Source: an uncultured Eubacterium sp.
GTDB lineage: Bacteria > Bacillota > Clostridia > Lachnospirales > Lachnospiraceae
Direction: 5' to 3'
Length of the DNA stretch: 64,000 nt
NCBI GenBank assembly: GCA_910586445.1
Contig: CAJUHV010000001.1
Span: forward strand, 91,837 to 155,836
Notes under the pieces: generated by a model
What the model was told of the DNA's origin: nothing
The model's database searches: none
Seen by the model: only the letters and a program-made list of their open reading frames with translations
Shown here: positions 53,397 through 61,104 of the stretch, piece by piece
Layout of the letters: every line of letters starts with the position of its first letter
How positions within the stretch are numbered: the stretch's first letter is position 1
Made by a program: the position numbers and the translations under genes

Positions 53397-54788
53397 TTAC
53401 AAATCACAGTTTCCTACTGTACGCGGGAACGGCACGACATCACGGATATTAGACATTCCGGTCAGATACATGACACAGCGCTCAAAGCCGAGGCCGAAGC
53501 CCGCATGTCTTGCGGAGCCATATTTACGGAGATCCAGATAAAAGCCGTAATCCTCTTCATTCAGCCCCAGATCCTGAATCCTTGCCAGCAGCTTGTCATA
53601 ATCATCTTCACGCTGGCTGCCGCCTATAATCTCTCCGATCCCCGGCACAAGGCAGTCTACTGCTGCAACCGTCTTTTCATCGTCGTTCAGCTTCATATAA
53701 AACGCCTTAATTTCCTTCGGATAATTATAGACAAATACCGGACGCTTAAAGACTTCTTCCGTCAGATACCGCTCATGTTCTGTCTGTAAGTCGGCACCCC
53801 AGGATACCTTATAATCAAATTTATGATTGTGTTTTTCCAGCATGTTTACCGCATCCGTATAAGTCACTCTGGCAAAATCGGAATTCATGACATGCTCTAG
53901 GCGCTCAATCAGCCCTTTGTCCACAAACTGATTGAAAAACCGCATTTCCTCCGGCGCATGCTCCAGCACATACCCGATAATATACTTGAGCATTTTTTCT
54001 GCCAGCATCATATCATCTTCTAAATCGGCAAATGCGATTTCCGGCTCAATCATCCAGAATTCTGCTGCATGTCTAGTCGTATTCGAGTTTTCCGCCCGGA
54101 ATGTAGGGCCGAACGTATATATATTTTTAAATGCCATGGCATAGGTCTCACCGTTTAACTGTCCGCTGACAGTAAGGTTCGTCGGCCTGCCAAAAAAATC
54201 CTGTGAATAGTCAATAGTACCGTCTTCAAGCCGCGGAAGGCCGCCCGGGTCTAATGTCGTTACCTGGAACATCTCCCCTGCCCCTTCGCAGTCACTGCCT
54301 GTAATGATCGGCGTATGAACATATACAAAGTCACGCTCCTGGAAAAATTTATGAATCGCATATGCTAATAGCGAACGCACACGGAACACTGCTTCAAACG
54401 TATTTGTCCTCGGCCTAAGGTGCGTAATAGTTCTTAAAAATTCATAAGAATGCCTTTTTTTCTGCAGCGGATATTCCGGCATAGAAGCACCTTCGATATC
54501 TATTTTTTCTGCCTGTATCTCAAACGGCTGCTTTGCATCCGGTGTCGCTACCAGCGTGCCTGCGATAATCAGCGCCGCACCTACGTTGATCTTGCCGATT
54601 TCTTCAAAATTGCAAAGGCCGTCTCCATAAACGACCTGTACCGGCTCAAAAAATGTGCCGTCATTGACCATAATAAATCCAAATGCCTTTGACTTGCGGT
54701 TGCTGCGCACCCACCCGCCGATTGCTACTTTTTGATCTACATACTGCTGCTGGCTGCGGAATAAATCTCTGATATTCGTCAATTCCAT
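53397..54788 (-). CDS. asnS: Asparaginyl-tRNA synthetase
   Basis: 463 residues. N-terminal OB fold (VAIGGWVRSNRKSKAFGFIMVNDGT), class II motif 2 (FRAENSNTTRHAAEFWMIEPE) and motif 3 (GFGLGFERCVMYLTG). It charges tRNA-Asn. AAAGGAA precedes the ATG. No T-box leader was found upstream; the upstream region instead holds a 24-bp tandem repeat. Confidence 0.96.
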   Translation of the reverse strand: MELTNIRDLFRSQQQYVDQKVAIGGWVRSNRKSKAFGFIMVNDGTFFEPVQVVYGDGLCNFEEIGKINVGAALIIAGTLVATPDAKQPFEIQAEKIDIEGASMPEYPLQKKRHSYEFLRTITHLRPRTNTFEAVFRVRSLLAYAIHKFFQERDFVYVHTPIITGSDCEGAGEMFQVTTLDPGGLPRLEDGTIDYSQDFFGRPTNLTVSGQLNGETYAMAFKNIYTFGPTFRAENSNTTRHAAEFWMIEPEIAFADLEDDMMLAEKMLKYIIGYVLEHAPEEMRFFNQFVDKGLIERLEHVMNSDFARVTYTDAVNMLEKHNHKFDYKVSWGADLQTEHERYLTEEVFKRPVFVYNYPKEIKAFYMKLNDDEKTVAAVDCLVPGIGEIIGGSQREDDYDKLLARIQDLGLNEEDYGFYLDLRKYGSARHAGFGLGFERCVMYLTGMSNIRDVVPFPRTVGNCDL

Positions 54789-54877
54789 ATGCTTATATTC
54801 CTTTCTATTTTTAATGCCTTGCTTTGTCGATTGCTTTTACCTTTTTATCTCTTGTTTTTATGCTTACTTTTTCTTTT

Positions 54878-54997
54878 GCTTTTACGCCTGCTTTTGCTTC
54901 TGCTTTTACGCCTGCTTTTGCTTCTGCTTTTACGCCTGCTTTTGCTTCTGCTTTTACGCCTGCTTTTGCTTCCACTTTTACGCTTGCTTGTCTTTCT
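54878..54997. repeat. 24-bp tandem repeats between the PPIase gene and asnS
   Basis: Four near-perfect units start at 54878, 54902, 54926 and 54950, and a decayed fifth follows. On the minus strand one frame reads KAEAKAGV repeats and runs from a stop to a stop just before asnS, with only an internal GTG as a possible start and no ribosome site. On the plus strand all three frames are open by composition. Probably non-coding. Confidence 0.9.
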
Positions 54998-55052
54998 GCA
55001 CCTGTTTCTGCTGATTACTTTCTAAACGCTTATTATGAACCTTAGGTGCATT

Positions 55053-56294
55053 TTATTCTTCCGGCGTCACACCATATTTTATGCTCGCCGATTCAATTAC
55101 CTGATCTAAAGCACGGTTGCACACATATATTTTTTTCTCATATTTTTCACCGTATGCGGCATTCACGCTGTTCGCAGCATAAAAATCCTCCTCGGTTGTA
55201 TAGCCGTTTGCGCTCATCTGGTTTTCCACATATTCCTTAAATGCTTCTTCATCCAGCTCAATGCCTTCTTTTGCTGCAATCGCCTCTAAAATCAGCTCTG
55301 TCTTTAAATTGGACTCTACATCTTTTGAAAAATCCTGCTTAAAGTCTTCCACTGTCAGGCCGTTGTAATTATCCTTTAAATACATTTCCAATGTGATACC
55401 GTCTTCATTATTTTCCCCGCCATAGTGCTGGTTTGCAAATACGATCATCTGGTCTGCCATGCATGCATCCAGCAGCTCCTGCGGCAGGTTTACTTCGCAG
55501 ATTTCCTGCAGCTGGTCTATGACAGCCTGTCTGGTGTCCATAGTTTTATTGCTTTCGTTTGTAGTTTTAAGATACGACTTCACTTCCTTCATATAATCTT
55601 CTACTGTATCAAACTGAAAATACTGCTTTACAAACTCATCATTCAGCTCAAATTCAGCAGTTTCATCCACCTCGACGATTTTATTGATTGTCACCGTAAA
55701 TACAACATCTACTCCCGCCATCTCCTGATTCTGATAATTTTCTGGGAATGTCAGGTCTAAGTCTACCGTTTCTCCGACTTTCTTTCCAACCAGCCCTTCC
55801 TCAAATCCGTCAATAAAAGAATGTGAGCCGATCGTCAGATTATACCCAGAAGCAGTTCCTCCGTCGAACGCTTCACCGTCTCTTTTCCCCACATAATCAA
55901 TATTGACGGTATCGCCTTCTTCTACTTTTTTCTTTTTCGTATCTTTATAGACCGGCTGTGCATAATACTGCGCCATATTGTTCGCATAATCCTCGATCTG
56001 CTTTTTTGTCACCTTATAGCTGTTCGGCAGTGAAACCTTTAGTGCAGAATAATCCCCCAGCTTCACACATTCATTCACATCATATTCCACCTGTTCTGCC
56101 TGGGACGCTACTTCAGTGCGGTCTTTGTCATCCTTGTCAGAATCTGCCTCGGTCTTTGAATCAGACTCAGAGCCTGAACCTGTATCATCCGTCTCCGTTT
56201 TTGTGGTATCATCTTTCTTGTCTCCTCCCGCACACGCTGCCGCTGTTGCTGCCATAACTGCTGCCAGTAAAATGATAAATATTTTCTTTTTCAT
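55053..56294 (-). CDS. Secreted trigger-factor-like FKBP peptidyl-prolyl isomerase lipoprotein
   Basis: 413 residues. The signal ends with a lipobox-like AAAC (Cys 21), then a Lys/Asp/Ser linker. An FKBP domain follows (GDTVNIDYVGKRDGEAFDGGTASGYNLTIGS...FIDGFEEGLVGKKVGETVDLDLTFPENY) and then the helical C-terminal chaperone domain of trigger factor. The ribosome-binding N-terminus of true Tig (GFRxGKxP) is absent, so this is an exported fold-assisting relative rather than the ribosomal factor. AAAGGAA precedes the ATG. Confidence 0.88.
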   Translation of the reverse strand: MKKKIFIILLAAVMAATAAACAGGDKKDDTTKTETDDTGSGSESDSKTEADSDKDDKDRTEVASQAEQVEYDVNECVKLGDYSALKVSLPNSYKVTKKQIEDYANNMAQYYAQPVYKDTKKKKVEEGDTVNIDYVGKRDGEAFDGGTASGYNLTIGSHSFIDGFEEGLVGKKVGETVDLDLTFPENYQNQEMAGVDVVFTVTINKIVEVDETAEFELNDEFVKQYFQFDTVEDYMKEVKSYLKTTNESNKTMDTRQAVIDQLQEICEVNLPQELLDACMADQMIVFANQHYGGENNEDGITLEMYLKDNYNGLTVEDFKQDFSKDVESNLKTELILEAIAAKEGIELDEEAFKEYVENQMSANGYTTEEDFYAANSVNAAYGEKYEKKIYVCNRALDQVIESASIKYGVTPEE

Positions 56295-56479
56295 TATGAT
56301 TTCATATTCCTTTCTTTATATTATTATTTTATAAAAATGCATTCTTATTTACCATAACACACAATTGTGAAAAATTAAAGTTTTTATTGCTTTTTATATG
56401 GAAAAATGCTATAATCTGGTTTAAAACGCAGGGGTTCTACGTTTATTACGTCAGGAAAAGATAGAGAGGAGAAAACAGC

Positions 56480-56992
56480 ATGAAAACCTGGCAGATTGTT
56501 TTACTTGTTATTATCCTAGTAATGTTAGTTGCCTTGGTCGTCCTTTATTTTCTCGGGAAACGGCTCCAGAAGAAAAAAGACGAATCTGACAAACAATTGG
56601 AAGCTGTTTCACAGACAATTCCAATGCTGATTATTGATAAAAAGAAAATGAAACTGAAAGATGCCGGGCTTCCCGCAGCTGTATATGAACAGACGCCGAA
56701 GCTGCTCCGCCGCCAGAAGGTTCCGGTAGTAAAAGCAAAAGTCGGTCCTAAAATCCAGACCTTTATGTGCGACGCTGCCGTATTCGATGAGATCCCGCTG
56801 AAAAAAGAAGTGCGCGTAACCGCAAGCGGATTGTATATCACCGGTGTCAAAGGGCTCCGAAAACCTCTGGACCGCCCAGCCACACAAAAAAAGAAACCGC
56901 TCTCACAGCGTCTGCGGGAAAAAGCGAAAACCTTACAGGCAGATCAGGCGGCAGGCTCTGCACCTTCCGTCAAAAAGAAAAAGCAGAAATAA
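56480..56992 (+). CDS. Short membrane-anchored basic protein of unknown function
   Basis: 170 residues: one N-terminal helix (residues 5-27), then a small domain (QTIPMLIIDKKKMKLKDAGLP...VPVVKAKVGPKIQTFMCDAAVFDEIPLKKEVRVTASGLYITGVKG) and a Lys-rich tail. GAGAGGAG precedes the ATG. The middle part looks like a small beta domain. I do not recognise a named family. Monocistronic, ending at a terminator at 57010-57033. Confidence 0.75.
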   Translation: MKTWQIVLLVIILVMLVALVVLYFLGKRLQKKKDESDKQLEAVSQTIPMLIIDKKKMKLKDAGLPAAVYEQTPKLLRRQKVPVVKAKVGPKIQTFMCDAAVFDEIPLKKEVRVTASGLYITGVKGLRKPLDRPATQKKKPLSQRLREKAKTLQADQAAGSAPSVKKKKQK

Positions 56993-57009
56993 AATATAAG
57001 CTGTTAAAA

Positions 57010-57033
57010 GTTCCGCTCACGCGGAGCTTTTTT
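57010..57033 (+). terminator. Terminator of the anchored basic protein gene
   Basis: GTTCCGC pairs with GCGGAGC around TCAC, followed by TTTTTTT. Confidence 0.8.
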
Positions 57034-57049
57034 TATGTCCCAAGGCATG

Positions 57050-57131
57050 TTAAGAAACAGCTAAAATACCGTTAAAGCACCGCTAAGATACGCTGAAATC
57101 TATTTTCTGCCACCCTTTTTTACGTTATGAT
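57050..57131 (+). promoter_or_regulatory. Activator-type promoter with four 11-bp direct repeats
   Basis: Contiguous 11-mers TTAAGAAACAG, CTAAAATACCG, TTAAAGCACCG and CTAAGATACGC (57050-57093) end at the -35 region; the -10 box TATGAT is at 57126-57131 and no good -35 box is present. This geometry is known from PhoB/OmpR-family activators. It drives the two small peptide genes. Confidence 0.72.
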
Positions 57132-57163
57132 ACGTTCATCAAAACAATAGGAGGAGATCTTTT

Positions 57164-57247
57164 ATGAATACGGTTATCGTAATCATCAGCGTAGCAATCG
57201 TCGTATGCGTATGTGCCTGGAATTTTTATGATACATATCACAAGTAA
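57164..57247 (+). CDS. 27-residue single-helix membrane peptide
   Basis: ATG at 57164 with AGGAG eight bases upstream. The peptide is MNTVIVIISV then a hydrophobic run and a polar tail NFYDTYHK, one helix with the C-terminus probably cytoplasmic. It resembles KdpF in size and position beside a KdpDE-like system but not clearly in sequence. It is too short for database-style recognition. Confidence 0.68.
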   Translation: MNTVIVIISVAIVVCVCAWNFYDTYHK

Positions 57248-57298
57248 AATACCAGTTTCACTGACCACGTTGTTGAATTATTTTATTGAGGTGATGAT

Positions 57299-57442
57299 AT
57301 GAATATATTAGGTTTGGCTGCACTGGCTGTCTGTGGTTTATTTTCTATATCGATACTGCTTTATCTTTTCGTCGGCTTAATAGCCGTGCTTGCATGGAAA
57401 GTATATCGTTCCATCCACCTAGGCTGTTCTTTCTGGGATTAA
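57299..57442 (+). CDS. 47-residue hydrophobic membrane peptide
   Basis: ATG at 57299 after GAGGTGATGAT. Hydrophobic residues 3-33 (LGLAALAVCGLFSISILLY and onward) suggest one long or two short helices, followed by WKVYRSIHLGCSFWD. It sits 51 bases after the 27-residue peptide and before the KdpDE-like operon. Function unknown. Confidence 0.65.
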   Translation: MNILGLAALAVCGLFSISILLYLFVGLIAVLAWKVYRSIHLGCSFWD

Positions 57443-57464
57443 AAGAACCTGCCTGAGGCTCAGA

Positions 57465-57521
57465 CTAAATCTTAGCGGAATCTTAACAAAGTTTTGCTTG
57501 CAGTTTGTTCATTCTTATATT
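57465..57521 (+). promoter_or_regulatory. Promoter of the KdpDE-like pair with two 11-bp boxes in reverse
   Basis: On the minus strand TTAAGATTCCG (57476-57486) and CTAAGATTTAG (57465-57475) match the 11-bp boxes at 57050-57093. Eight bases later comes TTGCTT (57494-57499), 16 bases, TATATT (57516-57521) on the plus strand. Confidence 0.7.
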
Positions 57522-57578
57522 ATGGTAGGGTAATTGAAGTATTTTACCCCAAAAACCATGCAAACAGGAGAACTGCAG

Positions 57579-58652
57579 ATGAGACAGATAAGACATTTTC
57601 TAAAAGAACACAATGCTGTGCTGACCATCGTTATGATGGCTGCTGCTACGTTGTGTTCTTTTATTTTTTTCTTCTATGTTCCTTCCGGTTCTGTAAATAT
57701 TACCCTGTTTTATGTACTGGCACTGATCGTAATCGCACGCTATACAAAAGGGTACCGCTACGGCGTAACCGCTGCGCTCTTCTGTGTCGTATTTATCAAC
57801 TATTTTTTTACGTATCCGCATTTCAAACTAAATTTTACGCTTGCCGGGTACCCAGTTACATTTGCAGTAATGCTTGCCATTGCGCTGATTACCAGTACGC
57901 TGACCTCCCACATGAAACGACAGGCTGAAGCGCTGGCTGAGCATGAGCAGATTTTATTAGAAGCAGAAAAAGAAAAAATGCGTGCCAATCTGCTGCGGGC
58001 AGTTTCCCACGACCTGCGTACCCCGCTTACCAGCATTATCGGATCTGTGGACACGCTGAAAGAACATCCGCTGATTCAAGAAAATGCAGAAATACGCGAA
58101 ACAGCTGACCACATTCACGATGATGCAGACTGGCTGTTAAATATGGTAGAAAACCTGCTTTCTGTCACCCGTATCCAAGGAACCGGTGCACGGGTCAAAA
58201 AATCTATGGAGGTCGTCGAAGAAGCTGTTTCCGAATCCGTCATACGACTAAAGAAACGCCTGCCCAGGGCCCAGATCGAAATATCACTGCCAGATGACTT
58301 TATTATGATTCCTATGGATGCCCTGTTAATAGAGCAGGTGCTGATTAACCTGATGGAAAATGCAGTCGTTCATTCGCAGAGCCAAAAACCGGTCCTGCTG
58401 TCGATCACTGATGATCATACGCTTGTAACATTTGCTGTTATGGATTTCGGTATAGGCATACCGCCGCAATTATTGGATACAATTTTTGATGGAATACCCG
58501 GCACGGAATCTACATCTGCAGACAGCCGAAAAGGAATGGGAATCGGCCTGTCGATCTGCAAAACGATAGTGCTTGCCCACGGCGGCGCTATTTCAGCGTC
58601 CAACCACAGCCAAGGTGCTGTTTTTTCGTTTACCCTGCCAAAATCTGAATAG
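57579..58652 (+). CDS. KdpD-like sensor histidine kinase lacking the N-terminal KdpD domain
   Basis: 357 residues from the ATG at 57579 (AGGAG eight bases upstream; the frame opens at 57534). Four closely spaced helices at residues 10-105 match the DUF4118 module of KdpD; then HisKA (AVSHDLRTPLTSIIGSVDTL), N box (LMENAVVH), G1 (DFGIGIP) and G2 (GMGIGLSI). The KdpD and UspA-like N-terminal domains are missing and no kdpFABC genes are adjacent. It may sense K+ or membrane state and phosphorylate the regulator encoded 23 bases downstream. Confidence 0.9.
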   Translation: MRQIRHFLKEHNAVLTIVMMAAATLCSFIFFFYVPSGSVNITLFYVLALIVIARYTKGYRYGVTAALFCVVFINYFFTYPHFKLNFTLAGYPVTFAVMLAIALITSTLTSHMKRQAEALAEHEQILLEAEKEKMRANLLRAVSHDLRTPLTSIIGSVDTLKEHPLIQENAEIRETADHIHDDADWLLNMVENLLSVTRIQGTGARVKKSMEVVEEAVSESVIRLKKRLPRAQIEISLPDDFIMIPMDALLIEQVLINLMENAVVHSQSQKPVLLSITDDHTLVTFAVMDFGIGIPPQLLDTIFDGIPGTESTSADSRKGMGIGLSICKTIVLAHGGAISASNHSQGAVFSFTLPKSE

Positions 58653-58675
58653 AAAGGAACATCAAAGAAAGCCAG

Positions 58676-59392
58676 ATGAATAACCAATTTTCCATACTGA
58701 TCATAGAAGATGAAAAAAATATAAGCAGCTTTATGACAAAAATACTGACTGCCCACCGCTATCGTGTCATCAACAGCTACTGCGGAAAAGACGGCCTGTC
58801 TGTTATTTCTTCCTGCTGCCCGGATGTGATACTGTTAGACCTAGGCCTTCCTGACATGGATGGCACTGCGATCATCCATCAGGTCCGCACCTGGTCTAAC
58901 ATTCCAATTATTGTGATCTCCGCACGCACGCAGGAGCTGGATAAAGTAGACGCGCTGGATGCCGGTGCAGATGACTATATTACAAAACCATTCGGCACCT
59001 CAGAGCTGCTTGCGCGCATCCGTGCTTCCCTGCGCCACAGCAACAGATTAAATTCCGATGGAGCACTGTATAACAAGCCCTATCAGGCTCTGGGCCTGCA
59101 GATTGATTTTGATAAACACCTTGTGACGCTGGATAACACCCCGCTGCATTTAACTCCGGTTGAATACCGGATTGTTACTTATCTGGCACAAAATTCCGGC
59201 AAAGTGCTGACTTACACTTCCATTATGCAGAATGTGTGGGGGCCGTATATTGACAGCAGCAATAAAATACTGCGTGTCAATATGGCCAATATCCGCCGGA
59301 AACTGGAGAAAAACCCCGGAGAACCACAATATATATTTACAGAAATCGGTGTCGGATACCGTATGATTGAAGACGGCACAAATGTCCCTTAA
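58676..59392 (+). CDS. KdpE-like OmpR-family response regulator
   Basis: 238 residues. Receiver with LIIEDEKN, phospho-acceptor Asp 55 (ILLDLGLPDMDG) and TKPF, then winged helix (LTPVEYRIVTYLAQNSGKVL, LRVNMANIRRKLEKNP, IGVGYRM). Only a weak GAAAG-type ribosome site precedes the ATG. Its likely binding boxes are the 11-bp repeats at 57050-57093 and 57465-57486. The stop codon overlaps the convergent PepSY gene stop within a shared TTAA. Confidence 0.92.
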   Translation: MNNQFSILIIEDEKNISSFMTKILTAHRYRVINSYCGKDGLSVISSCCPDVILLDLGLPDMDGTAIIHQVRTWSNIPIIVISARTQELDKVDALDAGADDYITKPFGTSELLARIRASLRHSNRLNSDGALYNKPYQALGLQIDFDKHLVTLDNTPLHLTPVEYRIVTYLAQNSGKVLTYTSIMQNVWGPYIDSSNKILRVNMANIRRKLEKNPGEPQYIFTEIGVGYRMIEDGTNVP

Positions 59393-60129
59393 TCATTCCA
59401 ATCCTGATCGCGCTCCAAAATCTCGCCTGTTTTTGCATGGATTTTAAATTCATACTCATAAGCACCTTTGACAATCTCGATTTCATAAACCGGAATGCCG
59501 TCATCCACATCATATTCCGCTTTTACAACCGTACCTCCAGGTACCTCGCCAAGTGCTATATTTTTTGCCTTTTCCAGACTGATCTGTGAATTGTTATTAT
59601 TGGAAGAAGATGAAGAGGACGGCTTTAACTCCCATTCATAATCAACAAGCGCGCCTGTTCTTCCATGGAATTTTAATGTGTAGCGCTTATTGCCCGCTGT
59701 CATCTTTACCTTATAGATATCTACCCCATCGTCAATTTTACGCGTCAGGCTTAAAATCGTTCCGTTTTTTACTTTTTTAAGCGCCAGCTGACGGCATTTG
59801 CTCTCACTAATCAACGGCTTGCTGCCGGCTGGATCAACATATATTTTTTCCCACTCATATGCAATGATCTTGGCATCCGAAGCACGATAAGTAATATCAT
59901 ATTTTTTAGAGCCTTTTACTACCTGTACTTCATATACTAATTCTCCTTTTTCATGATCCCTGTCTACTTCTGTCACAGTACCATTCGGCACTTTCTGCAG
60001 CGCCTTCTGCTGCGCCTGTGCTTCACTGCTGATTGCTGCTGCATGCGCACGGTCTGTGCCTGCCAAGAGGCCTGCTGCTGCAATAACTGCTGCTAATACC
60101 GCTGTCTGAATCGCCTTTCTTATTTTCAT
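59389..60129 (-). CDS. Exported protein with three PepSY domains
   Basis: 246 residues. The ATG at 60129 is eight bases after AGGAGG; the ATG at 60135 is too close to it. Signal peptide ending in DRAHAAA, then three PepSY-like repeats (KVPNGTVTEVDRDHEKGELVYEVQVV, KVKNGTILSLTRKIDDGVDIYKVKM, EVPGGTVVKAEYDVDDGIPVYEIEIV), with a Ser/Asn linker (SSSSSNNNN). PepSY domains are thought to inhibit or tune proteases at the cell surface. Last gene of the regulator/kinase/PepSY operon. Confidence 0.88.
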   Translation of the reverse strand: MKIRKAIQTAVLAAVIAAAGLLAGTDRAHAAAISSEAQAQQKALQKVPNGTVTEVDRDHEKGELVYEVQVVKGSKKYDITYRASDAKIIAYEWEKIYVDPAGSKPLISESKCRQLALKKVKNGTILSLTRKIDDGVDIYKVKMTAGNKRYTLKFHGRTGALVDYEWELKPSSSSSSNNNNSQISLEKAKNIALGEVPGGTVVKAEYDVDDGIPVYEIEIVKGAYEYEFKIHAKTGEILERDQDWND

Positions 60130-60197
60130 TCCCATGTCCTCCTATACTTTCTTATTATTTTAATTATTTATTATAAACTACATATTGTTATGCAGTT

Positions 60198-61010
60198 TTA
60201 ATCTGCCTGTTCTGCCTCCCAGCTGCGGAATGTGCCGCTGTAAGCATCTATTTCAAATTCATATTCCATATCGCCGTAAATAATCTTGCCCTCGTATTCC
60301 AGACGCCCATCCTCTTTGTCTACTTCAAATTCCCAGATATTGTCAGCGCCTGCTCCCGGAACTCTTTCCAATGCCAGCTTTTTTGCTTCTTCCTCACTAA
60401 TCTTCTGGCCTCCAGACTCTGGCGGTGCAAAATTTTCTGCATCATAATCATAACTGATTACTTCACCTGTTACTGCGTCGATTTCATAATCATACTCCGC
60501 ATAATCTTTTGTGTAAAATTCTACATCATATACCTGCCTGCCATCTTCAATTTCCAGCTGGTTTTTTACAATCGTAGCATCACCCTCCAATACTCCTGCA
60601 TGTGCCATAGCTTTTGCAGCTGCCTCTTTTTCAGATATTGTATTCTTTTGTCCTGCTGCAGACGTATCGCCATTTTTGACATCTGCCGCAACAGTGTTCA
60701 TACCCTCTCCGGCACCGGAGGCCGCCTCTGGCAGTCTGGATTCTATCACGACACCTGTCAATGCATCGATATCATACTCGTAATCCTGTCCTGCTGCCGT
60801 AAAGCCTACCAGATAATAGTCCTTTCCACTCCGGCTTGACAGATCCGTTTCTGAAAACGCCACATCTGCCGCTGACAGCCCTGAGGCTTCTAATGCCAGA
60901 TCTTTTGCTTTTTCAGCCCCGATATATGCTACATTATTCTGCTGTCTGCCGCATCCTCCTAATAGAAATACAGCCAGCCCGACGGCGCACACTGCATGGA
61001 TTCTTTTCAT
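60198..61010 (-). CDS. PepSY-domain lipoprotein
   Basis: 270 residues, lipobox LGGC (Cys 20). Three PepSY repeats (YIGAEKAKDLALEASG...YDIDALTGVVIESR; ISEKEAAAKAMAHAGV...YEIDAVTGEVISYD; ISEEEAKKLALERVPGAG...FEIDAYSGTF) separated by polar linkers. Same repeat type as the downstream protein but lipid-anchored. AGGAGGAG precedes the ATG. The kinase gene lies 94 bases upstream, so these PepSY proteins are likely part of its sensory or output circuit. Confidence 0.9.
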   Translation of the reverse strand: MKRIHAVCAVGLAVFLLGGCGRQQNNVAYIGAEKAKDLALEASGLSAADVAFSETDLSSRSGKDYYLVGFTAAGQDYEYDIDALTGVVIESRLPEAASGAGEGMNTVAADVKNGDTSAAGQKNTISEKEAAAKAMAHAGVLEGDATIVKNQLEIEDGRQVYDVEFYTKDYAEYDYEIDAVTGEVISYDYDAENFAPPESGGQKISEEEAKKLALERVPGAGADNIWEFEVDKEDGRLEYEGKIIYGDMEYEFEIDAYSGTFRSWEAEQAD

Positions 61011-61104
61011 AAGCTTTTCTCCTCCTCTATTTCGTCTGCTATATGCATATATTATTGCTCAATTCTGTAATCTACATGAAATTTTATTAAAAAATTAAAT
61101 TTTT

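Noticed and set aside
54789..55045. Three overlapping plus-strand ORFs over the 24-bp repeats
   Set aside because: All three frames are open only because the repeat lacks stops; they have no ribosome sites and lie antisense to the gap before asnS.
54789..55052. T-box leader for asnS
   Set aside because: No T-box motif, specifier stem or terminator/antiterminator pair is visible; the space is filled by tandem repeats.
57164..57247. Calling the 27-residue peptide KdpF
   Set aside because: Size and setting fit, but the sequence does not clearly match KdpF and kdpABC is absent.
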